Shown: piece by piece, positions 26,442 through 33,813 of the stretch | How positions within the stretch are numbered: the stretch's first letter is position 1 | Layout of the letters: every line of letters begins with the position of its first letter | Assembly: GCF_030014955.1 (NCBI RefSeq) | Contig: NZ_JAGRPV010000001.1 | Location: 7,899,501-7,963,500 of the forward strand | From: Cohnella hashimotonis | GTDB taxonomy: Bacteria > Bacillota > Bacilli > Paenibacillales > Paenibacillaceae | Direction of reading: 5' to 3' | DNA length: 64,000 bases | Position numbers and translations under genes: made by a program | The notes under the pieces: generated by a model | The model's input: the letters and a program-made list of their open reading frames with translations, nothing else | Told to the model about the DNA's origin: nothing | Databases searched by the model: none

Positions 26442-27419
26442 ATGCAAAAGCTTGCGGTTCCGTTCGTCCTCATCCTCGTGCTGTTTCTAAGCGCATGCGG
26501 CGACAGCTCCAAAAACAATCATGCATCCGGAAGCCCGTCCGCTTCCGCGCCTGCAGCCTCGCCCTCGGACGCTGCATCACCGTCGGCTTCTACGGCTTCG
26601 GACACCGGCACCTTTACATATCAATCCGAGAGCGGCCCCGTCGAAGTGCCGACGAATCCGCAGCGTGTCGTCGTGCTCACCCGCTTTTTGACCGGCAACG
26701 TGATGGCGCTGGGCGTGCCGCTTGTGGGCGTAGACGAGATGTCCAAGGAAAATCCGAATTTCAAGGACAAGCTGTCCGGTGCCGAGACGATCAGCGACGA
26801 GAACGTCGAGCAGATCATCGAACTCAATCCGGACCTGATCATTGGCGAAGCCGACAACAAGAATATCGATAAGCTCAAGCAAATCGCGCCTACGGTCATT
26901 TACACCTACGGTAAACTCGATTTCTTCAAGCAGCAAGTCGAGATCGGCAAGCTTCTGAACAAGGAAAAAGAAGCTCAAGTCTGGGCGGACGACTTCGACG
27001 CCCGCACCAAGCAGACCGGCGAAGAAATTAAGGCGAAGATCGGCGCGGACGCAACGGTATCGGTCATCGAAACGTTCAACAAGCAGCTCTATGTCTACGG
27101 CTACAACTTTGGACGCGGAACCGAGCTGCTCTACAACCAGTTCGGGCTTAAGATGCCGGAGAAGGTCCAGGAAGCGACCAAAGCCGACGGCTTCCTCGCG
27201 CTGTCCACGGAAGTGCTGAACGACTACTTCGGCGACTATGTGATCTTCAGTAAAAATGCCGATGAGGACAGCTCATTCCAAAATACCGAGACATACAAAA
27301 ACACGAAGGCCGTGCAAAATCAACATGTGTTCGAAGCGGACGCCAAGACGTTCTACTTCAACGATCCGCTCAGCATGGAGTACCAGCTGGCATTTTTTAA
27401 AGAGCATTTTCTCGGTTGA
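26442..27419 (+). CDS. Ferric-siderophore-binding lipoprotein (FeuA/FecB-like)
   Basis: This 325-residue lipoprotein has lipobox LSAC and a Ser/Ala/Pro-rich linker (about 25-60). Its class III binding fold is marked by VPTNPQRVVVL, VEQIIELNPDLIIG and QIAPTVIYTYGKLDFFKQ. It captures iron-siderophore outside the membrane for a separate FecCD-type importer. No permease or ATPase gene is adjacent, so it is an orphan binding protein that must share transport machinery encoded elsewhere. Regulation is visible: a Fur box upstream and the Btr-like activator gene next door. Start is ATG 26442 after AAAGGGAGAG. Confidence 0.9.
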   Translation: MQKLAVPFVLILVLFLSACGDSSKNNHASGSPSASAPAASPSDAASPSASTASDTGTFTYQSESGPVEVPTNPQRVVVLTRFLTGNVMALGVPLVGVDEMSKENPNFKDKLSGAETISDENVEQIIELNPDLIIGEADNKNIDKLKQIAPTVIYTYGKLDFFKQQVEIGKLLNKEKEAQVWADDFDARTKQTGEEIKAKIGADATVSVIETFNKQLYVYGYNFGRGTELLYNQFGLKMPEKVQEATKADGFLALSTEVLNDYFGDYVIFSKNADEDSSFQNTETYKNTKAVQNQHVFEADAKTFYFNDPLSMEYQLAFFKEHFLG

Positions 27420-27446
27420 TTGGATGGCTGGCAGATGGATAAAAGG

Positions 27447-27474
27447 CGCAACCGTTTGAGCGGTTGCGTTTTTT
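27447..27474 (+). terminator. Intrinsic terminator after the siderophore-binding gene
   Basis: CGCAACCG and CGGTTGCG pair perfectly around TTTGAG, followed by TTTTTT. The loop side CCGTTTGAGCGG closely resembles the core of the intergenic repeat that begins about 80 bases further on. Confidence 0.85.
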
Positions 27475-27556
27475 ATGTCGACTTGGCCGGTTCGGTTCGG
27501 CTGGAACGGGAGGTAGAGTGGAGCTGGCTGCGGAGGGCTGCGAGCGCCTCTGGCTC

Positions 27557-27762
27557 GTTTGAACGGTATCCCCTTCTCACAGGAAGCAGCGCTGGGGCTC
27601 GTTTGAACGGTATCCCCTTCGCACAGGAAGCAGCGCTGGGGCTCGTTTGAACGGTATCCCCTTCGCACAGGAAGCAGTGCCGGGGCTCGTTTGAACGGTA
27701 TCCCCTTCGCACAGGAAGCAGCGCCGGGGCCCGTTTGAACGGTATCCCCTTCGCACAGGAAG
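27557..27762 (+). repeat. Intergenic repeat array 3 (GTTTGAACGGTATCCCCTTC family), five direct copies
   Basis: Copies begin at 27557, 27601, 27645, 27689 and 27733, an exact period of 44. The whole 44-bp unit is conserved, including the linker GCACAGGAAGCAGCGC(T/C)GGGGCTC. Only single bases vary between copies. Unlike arrays 1 and 2 there is no inverted cap. The gap 27420-27890 otherwise contains the upstream terminator and the ribosome binding site of the next gene; I see no gene in 27763-27890. Confidence 0.9.
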
Positions 27763-27890
27763 GCCGCAACCGGTCCGGGTTCAAACCCGCGATTTGCAGG
27801 TAAGGGATTACATGCAAGGGTTAGGAGAACGATAGCTGCCGCGCTTCTTCGCAGCTGATCCGGCGCTTCAGGCCGGGAGAGGGGGCGCGC

Positions 27891-28463
27891 ATGCTGATCA
27901 TACACGCAAGGGAGCTGAGTGTCATGTCGCAGCACGAGCAGATGAATTTGAATCTGAATCTGGAGGAACCCGGTCGCGCAGCTGACACGGAGGTGTCCTC
28001 GGGAGATGTCGTTCTCTATGAGCTTCCAGCCTTCGAGGCCGTCGGGCTGAAGTGGGAAGGGACGTTCGCAGGGGCGAAAGCCGGCGAGATCCGGGATCTG
28101 CAGGAAGAGCTGAAAAGTCGGCTGAGCGAGATTCCGAAGCTGACGCAGCCCGATACGCTGCTTGGTCTTTCGTCCCATGTGCTCAAGGAGGGCTTTTTGC
28201 ACTATGCCGCTGTGGAGGTGCCGGAAGAAGCCGCGGTACCGGGCGACATGGTTCGCATCCGAGTGCCTGCGCTCACCTGCGCCAAGTTCGAACACAAGAA
28301 GGGGCAGTCAATCGGCCTGTCCTACAGCCATGTCTACGCCTGGATCGAGAAACAAGGTTACCAGGCAGCCGGCGGGGAATTCACGCATATCGAGCTTTAT
28401 CCGATGAACCAGGACACGCACGATCCGAATCCCGAATTTACAATTCTCATCCCGATATCTTGA
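27891..28463 (+). CDS. GyrI-like small-molecule-binding protein
   Basis: This 190-residue protein has a C-terminal domain (about 45-190) of the GyrI/AraC-effector-binding type. It is recognised by VVLYELPAFEAVGLKWEGTF at the start, a central Y/H-containing strand (SYSHVYAWIEK) and the final FTHIELYPMNQD...EFTILIPI. There is no DNA-binding domain, so it is a stand-alone binding domain, possibly a drug-binding or hydrolytic stress protein. Two starts are plausible: ATG 27891 after GAGAGGGGG, and ATG 27924 after AAGGGAG; the latter gives 179 residues. It directly follows repeat array 3. Confidence 0.8.
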   Translation: MLIIHARELSVMSQHEQMNLNLNLEEPGRAADTEVSSGDVVLYELPAFEAVGLKWEGTFAGAKAGEIRDLQEELKSRLSEIPKLTQPDTLLGLSSHVLKEGFLHYAAVEVPEEAAVPGDMVRIRVPALTCAKFEHKKGQSIGLSYSHVYAWIEKQGYQAAGGEFTHIELYPMNQDTHDPNPEFTILIPIS

Positions 28464-28855
28464 TGGCGGCGAATAGCTAGCGATCTAAGTCACCACTGCT
28501 ATATGGCCACCTGCGAATCCGCCTAACCTCTAAACCGTTAACTGCGAATCCGCTAATCTCTCCTTTAATCCGTTAACTGCGAATCCGTCGCTTGCCAAAT
28601 CCGCTACGTGCCAAATCCGTCACTTGCCAAATCCGCTAACCGCTTTTCCACTACCTGTCATCCGCTTCCGCACGTCTGTTCCCGCCGGAGCGCGCGTCTT
28701 GCGCGTCCGGCGTTTTTTCGCTGCCCGCCGGTTTTCTGGCGCTCAGCCTGCGCCTGCGCCCCCGACTACTTTCCTTGTTTCTGGATATCCTATCCTGTTA
28801 GAAGACCGCGGACCGGTGCGCGGCGGCGGAACGATTTTCGGCGGAGGTGAGCGCG
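28464..28855 (+). repeat. Non-coding leader before the ger operon: short AATCCG repeats and a terminator-like hairpin
   Basis: About 390 bases carry no gene. From about 28510 to 28640 the words GCGAATCCGCTAA and TTAACTGCGAATCCG recur. They run into a strict 16-base tandem, TTGCCAAATCCGCTAC-like, with copies at 28595, 28611 and 28627. A G+C-rich hairpin (arms CGCCGGA and TCCGGCG with GCGC pairing inside, 28683-28712) is followed by TTTTTT. The last 135 bases before the ger start show no clear sigma-G promoter that I can defend. Confidence 0.65.
28683..28718 (+). terminator. Intrinsic terminator (or attenuator) upstream of the ger operon
   Basis: The stem is CGCCGGA/TCCGGCG extended by CGCGC/GCGCG with a one-base bulge, and is followed by TTTTTT. 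It is 220 bases beyond the GyrI-like stop and 137 before gerA, so it could end either the upstream transcript or a ger leader RNA. Confidence 0.65.
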
Positions 28856-30397
28856 ATGGGGCTGCTGTCCCTGTTCGGCGGCAAACACAAGCGGAACGAA
28901 AGGCGGAGAAGCGGAAGTCCCGGAAGCCAAGCGCTGCCGGACGAGCCGTTTGCGACCGATCTGCGTTCGAATCTGGACAAGCTGAGCGGTCTTTTCCCCG
29001 ATACGCTGGATCTGACCGTGCGTCGGCTTCATATCCGGGCAACCGGCCAGGATGCCGCATTGCTCTTTATCGATGGCTTGACCGACAAGATCGATATCAA
29101 TACCAGTATTATAAGGCCGCTTTTGATGCAGACGGGAACGAGCGGAGAAATGCCGATCGAGATCGGGCGCATGGTTCGAATATACGGCTGGAACGATCTG
29201 ACCGTCGCCGTATTGAAGGGAAGCAGCGTGCTCCTGGTCGAGGGCTCGGACGAGGCGATCGTCATGCGCACGGGCGGCTGGCCTCAGCGGGATCCGACGG
29301 ACCCCAAGATGGAGACCTCGCTGCGGGGCGCGCAGATGGGCTTCGTCGAGACGATCGAACAGAATATCGCGATGATCCGCCGCTATCTGCCGAACCGGGA
29401 GTTGAAATTTAAAAACTTTACAGTCGGACGCAGGGGAAATACGCAAGTATCGATCGCTTACCTCGAGGACATCGCCAATCCGGACATTTTGCGTGAACTC
29501 GAGGACCGGATCGGGCGGCTCGATGTCGATCTCATCATCAACACGGGCGAGCTGGCCGAGCTGATCGAGGACAATCCGTACTCGCCTTTTCCCCAGCTGA
29601 TGATTACCGAGCGTCCAGATGCGGCTGTCTCGCAGATCGCCCAAGGGCGATTCGTCGTGCTTGTGGACCGTTCCCCGACCGTGCTGATCGGGCCGTCTTC
29701 TTTTGTCACGTTCTTTCAAAATATCGACGATTACAGCACGCGCTGGTCCATCGCGACCTTTATCCGCATGCTCCGCTTCCTTGCGTTTTTTATATCGATT
29801 TCCCTGCCCGCCTTCTACATCGCGGTCACGTCGTTCAACTTCGAGCTCGTCCCGATCAAGCTCCTGATCACGATCGGCACGTACCGGGGCACCGTACCGT
29901 TCGCCCCGTTTATCGAGGCGGCCTTCATGGAGCTGACGCTCGAGATGATTCGCGAGGCCGGCGTCAGGCTGCCGTCGCCGATCGGACAGACTGTCGGCAT
30001 CGTCGGGGGTATCGTGATCGGGCAGGCGGTTGTACAGGCCGGTCTCATCAGCAATATCATGGTCGTCGTCGTCGCGTTCACCGCCATCTCTTCGTTCATT
30101 TTGCCTAACCTGGATATGGTGGCCGCCGTCCGGATCATCCGCTTTTCGCTCATGGCGGCCGCCTCCATGTTCGGCATATTCGGGCTGCTGGTCGGCTTGA
30201 TGATTCTCGTCGGCCACATGATTTCCCTCGAGACGCTCGGCACGCCTTTCAGCACGCCGTTCGCGCCGATGCGATTTTCCGACTGGCGGGATACCGTCGT
30301 GCGCAGCCCGCTCTGGAAGCTGACGCGCAGGCCGCTCGGCGCGCATCCGGTCCAGACCCGCAGGCAGGGAGACAATCGTCCGAAAGGAGACGGATGA
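28856..30397 (+). CDS. Spore germinant receptor subunit A (GerA/GerKA family)
   Basis: This 513-residue protein is the A subunit of a nutrient germinant receptor in the inner spore membrane. A basic Ser/Arg-rich N-terminus is followed by a soluble domain (about 30-290). The family stretches NREL(K)FKNFTVGRRGNTQVSIAYLEDIANP and PFPQLMITERPD are visible. Five or so membrane helices follow from about 300 (SISLPAFYIAVTSFN, LPSPIGQTVGIVGGIVIGQAVVQAG). I start at ATG 28856 because GGAGGTGA precedes it; GTG 28847 would lie in that site. It is the first gene of an A-B-C operon with 4-base overlaps, expected to be transcribed in the forespore. Confidence 0.95.
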   Translation: MGLLSLFGGKHKRNERRRSGSPGSQALPDEPFATDLRSNLDKLSGLFPDTLDLTVRRLHIRATGQDAALLFIDGLTDKIDINTSIIRPLLMQTGTSGEMPIEIGRMVRIYGWNDLTVAVLKGSSVLLVEGSDEAIVMRTGGWPQRDPTDPKMETSLRGAQMGFVETIEQNIAMIRRYLPNRELKFKNFTVGRRGNTQVSIAYLEDIANPDILRELEDRIGRLDVDLIINTGELAELIEDNPYSPFPQLMITERPDAAVSQIAQGRFVVLVDRSPTVLIGPSSFVTFFQNIDDYSTRWSIATFIRMLRFLAFFISISLPAFYIAVTSFNFELVPIKLLITIGTYRGTVPFAPFIEAAFMELTLEMIREAGVRLPSPIGQTVGIVGGIVIGQAVVQAGLISNIMVVVVAFTAISSFILPNLDMVAAVRIIRFSLMAAASMFGIFGLLVGLMILVGHMISLETLGTPFSTPFAPMRFSDWRDTVVRSPLWKLTRRPLGAHPVQTRRQGDNRPKGDG

Positions 30398-31500
30398 TGA
30401 AGAAGTACGCGTTCAACGAGATAACGACGATGCAGTTTATTTTTATTATAAGCGGGATTGCTATCAGCTTCGGGTTTATCGAAATTCCCCAGGTTCTCTA
30501 CAAAGGTGCGGGGAACAGCGGGTGGATCACCTTGATTCTCGGTTCGTTGACGACGACGGCAGCGAATCTGGTCATCGTGCAGGTCATGAAGAAGATGCCC
30601 GACGGGACGATCCTCGACTTGCTCGCCAAGTATGCGGGCAAGTGGGTCGGCCGGGCGGCGGCGATCGTCTTGTCCGCGTACTTTCTCTACTTCGCATACA
30701 TTGGTATCGTCTATTCGACGCGCGTCATCAAAGCCCGCATCTTGCAGGAAACGCCGGCCTATATGACGCTGATCATGCTCCTTATCCCCGCTTATGTGGT
30801 GGCGAGGGGCGGCATACGCATTGTCGGGCGTTATGCGGAGGTGTCGATGGGGCTGTCGCTGTGGATCCCGCTCGTCTTTATGGTCGTGTGGGGGCATACG
30901 CATTGGCTCTATTTACTGCCTGTGCTGCCCGAAGGATGGCGGCCGGTTCTGACCGCCGTGCCGGACACGTTTTTCTACTTTCTTGGCTTCGGCGCGACCG
31001 CCTTTCTCTACCCTTTTCTCAAAAACAAAGAAAAGGCGGTGCTCGGCGTTTGGTGCTCGCAGCTGATCACGCTGTTTGCCTACCTGTACATCACGCTGCT
31101 AAGCTTCGCTTTTTTCAGTCCGGGCGAGCTTCCAAAGATCAATCAGCTGTCGATTTATATGCTGAAAGCCGTCGAGCTCCCTTTTCTCGAACAGGTGGAG
31201 GGCTTGTTTATCGTGCTCTATCTGTTTATTTTCTCCATGTCCTGGATTCCGATCTACCTGCTCTCCTCTTTTTGCATGAGCTGGATGGCAGGGCGGGCGG
31301 ATCACCGTTTTTTTTTGAGAATCCTGTTGGCCGGAACGGCCGTGTTCTCCTACTTTTACGTTCCAAGCTTCAACGTCACGTATGAGATGGGGGAATGGCT
31401 CGCAAAATTTGGCATGGCTATTGAATATGCGGCTCCCGTGCTGCTCCTGGGCTATCTGCTGCTATACGACGCGATTCGCAAACGGCGGAGGCTGCCTTGA
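30394..31500 (+). CDS. Spore germinant receptor subunit B (GerB family)
   Basis: This 368-residue membrane protein of the APC-transporter-like GerB family has about ten helices. It is thought to bind the germinant. The N-terminal signature FNEITTMQFIFIISGIAISFG and the following GNSGWITLILG are typical. It overlaps the A gene by 4 bases (ATGATGA), and a second ATG at 30397 is an equally possible start. The C gene overlaps its stop, so the three subunits are translationally coupled. Confidence 0.95.
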   Translation: MMKKYAFNEITTMQFIFIISGIAISFGFIEIPQVLYKGAGNSGWITLILGSLTTTAANLVIVQVMKKMPDGTILDLLAKYAGKWVGRAAAIVLSAYFLYFAYIGIVYSTRVIKARILQETPAYMTLIMLLIPAYVVARGGIRIVGRYAEVSMGLSLWIPLVFMVVWGHTHWLYLLPVLPEGWRPVLTAVPDTFFYFLGFGATAFLYPFLKNKEKAVLGVWCSQLITLFAYLYITLLSFAFFSPGELPKINQLSIYMLKAVELPFLEQVEGLFIVLYLFIFSMSWIPIYLLSSFCMSWMAGRADHRFFLRILLAGTAVFSYFYVPSFNVTYEMGEWLAKFGMAIEYAAPVLLLGYLLLYDAIRKRRRLP

Positions 31501-32615
31501 AACGGATCGTGCGCACGCTGGGCTTATCTCTGCTGTCGCTCGGCCCGCTGACGGGCTGCTATGACCGCGTCGACTTGGAGGACGCTTCGCTGTCGCTCGT
31601 CGCGGGCGTCGACATCACGGAGGACCATCGAACGATGAGCTACACGTCGATCCCGGTGTTCAGCAAGGCCGAGAAAAAGAGTCAGGAGCTCAAAGTCGTC
31701 GCGAATACGCAGCGACAGGGACGTGGCAAACTGGATGCTTTTACGGTCGGCTCCTTCAACGGCAGGAAGATCAAGGTCATCGTCTTGTCGAAACGCTTCG
31801 TGCAGGAGACCCCCGACTGGTTCCGTTACATGGACATTTATTTCAGGGACGGAAGAAATCCGATCACGCCGAGGGTGGTCGTGTTCGACGGTACGCTCGA
31901 TCAGCTGTTCTACTACCATTCGCCGAATCAGCCGATACTTCCCCTCATGCTGATGGGCATGATCAGGTCGGCTTCCGATAGATCGGAGTCGGTCGCGACG
32001 ACGCTGCAGGAGCTGCACAGACAGATGAACGAGGAGGGTCAGACGTCCTTTCTGACTGAGATGTCGATCAAGCAGGACGCCATGATCGACGGGACGTCGC
32101 TGCTCGATCACAAGGGCCGGTATGTCGACATGCTCAGTATGCCGGAGACAGTGCTGCTGCGGATCTTGCAAAAAAATGCGGGCCAGTCCGTCGGCTTCGT
32201 CCTGCGCCTTCCGTCCAGTCTGACGGGATCGGCGGGAGAAACGGATTGGGTCAGCCTCGCGACGGAGCGGGTCAAGGTAAAGATTAAATCCATGTATGCG
32301 GGTGGCCGGTTCAGGTTCTCCGTGCACGTTCACTTTTCGGCGAGCGTTGTGGAGAAGCTGTCCTCGCTGGATCTCGACGACCATCAACGGGAGGCCGAGA
32401 CAGCCTGCGCAGAGGAGCTGCGCGACAAGTTCGAGGCGCTGATCGCCAAGCTGCAGCGCAAGAAGGTTGACCCCGTAGGTTTCGGCATCTACGCCAGGGC
32501 CTATCAATACAAGCCATTCAAGCAGGTCAAGGAGAACTGGGGCGAGGCCTTCAGTCAGTCGGACGTGCAGGTCCGCGTCAGCGTCGCCTTCGCAGACGAA
32601 GGCTCCGTTAAATAA
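31497..32615 (+). CDS. Spore germinant receptor subunit C, Ger(x)C family lipoprotein
   Basis: This 372-residue lipoprotein has signal peptide and lipobox LTGC (about residue 21), followed by the GerC pattern YDRVDLEDASLSLVAGVDI. Motifs of domains 2 and 3 are RNPITPRVVVFDG and YAGGRFRFSVHVHFSASVVE. It attaches to the outer face of the inner spore membrane and completes the receptor. The start is TTG 31497, overlapping the B stop in a TTGA junction. A terminator follows the stop at 32642. Confidence 0.94.
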   Translation: MKRIVRTLGLSLLSLGPLTGCYDRVDLEDASLSLVAGVDITEDHRTMSYTSIPVFSKAEKKSQELKVVANTQRQGRGKLDAFTVGSFNGRKIKVIVLSKRFVQETPDWFRYMDIYFRDGRNPITPRVVVFDGTLDQLFYYHSPNQPILPLMLMGMIRSASDRSESVATTLQELHRQMNEEGQTSFLTEMSIKQDAMIDGTSLLDHKGRYVDMLSMPETVLLRILQKNAGQSVGFVLRLPSSLTGSAGETDWVSLATERVKVKIKSMYAGGRFRFSVHVHFSASVVEKLSSLDLDDHQREAETACAEELRDKFEALIAKLQRKKVDPVGFGIYARAYQYKPFKQVKENWGEAFSQSDVQVRVSVAFADEGSVK

Positions 32616-32641
32616 GGCTGCAATCAGCATATAAAAAGGGG

Positions 32642-32683
32642 AAAGCCGCTTCCCGACTTTTGTCGGAGAGAGCGGCTTTATCT
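32642..32683. terminator. Terminator between the ger operon and the convergent repeat-protein gene
   Basis: AAAGCCGCT and AGCGGCTTT arms enclose a second CCGAC/GTCGG hairpin. It has A/T-rich flanks on both sides and can work in both directions. Confidence 0.72.
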
Positions 32684-32716
32684 ATTGTAATCGGCTGTTT
32701 TGTGAACGAACCTCAG

Positions 32717-33631
32717 TCAGCCTTCAGTCGCCGATGATGCGGAGGCCGAGGTATCTGCGGCGGAGTCCGAGGCGTCAGCGTCCGTCCGTGCTTTGCCGCC
32801 CTTGCCGTGCGCGCCGTCGTGGCCGGTGAACGTACGGCTCACGACCTGGGCGGCATGATCGGCGAGCTTGGCCTTCTGGGCGTCGTATTCCGTCTGCGTG
32901 ATCTTGCCGTCCGCGAGGCGCTGGTCGAGCGCCGTCGTGAGCAGTGAGACGACTTTGGCCGTGACGGTGTCGACGGCGACGCCTTTATCCGCAGCCAGAT
33001 CCGAGAGCGACTTACCGGACTCGAGCTGCGTAGACAGCTCGTCCGTTGTCAGCCCGAGCAGAGACGCAATATCGGCGTTGTCCTTCAGATCGATGCCGCC
33101 GAAACCGCCGCGCCCGCCGCCATGTCCGCCATGCCCGCCTTTGCCGCCGCCCTTGCCGGAGAAGGTGTTGGTCAGCGCATCCGCGGCCCGCGCTGCGAGG
33201 GTCGCCTTCTGCTCGTCATACTGCGTCTGCGTGATCTTGCCGTCAGCCAGCCGGCTGTCCAGCCGCTTGGTCATGGCCGATACAATCAAATCCTGCACCT
33301 TCTGCGCGTCGACGCCCTGCGCGGCTGCGATATCGGACAAGGTCTTGCCGGCCGTCAACTGGGTCTTCAGCTGGTCTTCGGTCAGGTTCAGCAGCGCGGC
33401 CACGTCCGCGTTGTTCCAGTCGGCCCGGAAGCCGCCGCCTCTGTGTTGTCCTTCGCCTTTGGACGGCGTAGTTGAAGTGGCAGAGGTCGCGGCTTGGGTC
33501 TGTGCAGCCGCGCCGTTCGTCTTCGTCGTGGCGGCGAATGCGCTGCCGATGGAGACGGCGCTGCCGAATACGGCTACTGCGAGGGCAAGCGAGGTGACGG
33601 CGAGCTTCTTATGCTTCTTCGGATTCATCAT
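32717..33631 (-). CDS. Secreted two-repeat protein (DUF2680-like) with a Gly/His-rich linker
   Basis: This 304-residue exported protein has a signal peptide ending near AFAATT. Two repeats of about 80 residues follow. Each contains NAD(V/I)A(A/S)LL(N/G)LT, a GK(T/S)LSD(I/L)AA motif with a GV turn, then RLADGKITQT(Q/E)YD.QKA.LA. The repeats are joined by a Gly/His/Lys-rich linker (GKGGHGGHGGG), which might bind metal or polyanions. I recognise the repeat as DUF2680-like, common in secreted proteins of spore formers and of unknown function. Start at ATG 33631 follows TTAGGAGGA; the longer open frame upstream is a shadow of thrC. Confidence 0.8.
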   Translation of the reverse strand: MMNPKKHKKLAVTSLALAVAVFGSAVSIGSAFAATTKTNGAAAQTQAATSATSTTPSKGEGQHRGGGFRADWNNADVAALLNLTEDQLKTQLTAGKTLSDIAAAQGVDAQKVQDLIVSAMTKRLDSRLADGKITQTQYDEQKATLAARAADALTNTFSGKGGGKGGHGGHGGGRGGFGGIDLKDNADIASLLGLTTDELSTQLESGKSLSDLAADKGVAVDTVTAKVVSLLTTALDQRLADGKITQTEYDAQKAKLADHAAQVVSRTFTGHDGAHGKGGKARTDADASDSAADTSASASSATEG

Positions 33632-33730
33632 GGTAGATCCTCCTAAGATTGATGTTATTGTCGTTCCTATAAACAGCATAGCCCGCTTGTCTGAATCTCC
33701 CGTGAACCCTCGCTGAACGCTTCCTGAGAA

Positions 33731-33770
33731 TAAAAAATGAACCCCGCCGCTTCGCAGAAGCGCCGTGGGT
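33731..33770 (-). terminator. Intrinsic terminator of thrC
   Basis: On the minus strand ACCCACGGCGCTT pairs with AAGCGGCGGGGT, with small mismatches around CTGCG, and is followed by TCATTTTTTATT. Confidence 0.7.
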
Positions 33771-33813
33771 CCATTTTGCCTTGAATTCGGGAGTGAGATC
33801 CCGGTGCTATGAG

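Noticed and set aside
27557..27762. CRISPR array
   Set aside because: The period (44) and copy number look superficially right, but the segments between the cores are conserved copy to copy instead of being unique spacers. No cas genes are present. The same applies to arrays 1 and 2.
27473..27817. Minus-strand protein of KGIPFKR repeats over array 3
   Set aside because: It is a translation of the 44-bp intergenic repeat. The same pseudo-peptide appears at each array, and the period of array 2 is not a multiple of three.
28790..30346. Minus-strand open frame of 518 codons opposite the GerA gene
   Set aside because: Antisense shadow, rich in Arg, Asp and His, with no recognisable domain and no start signal.
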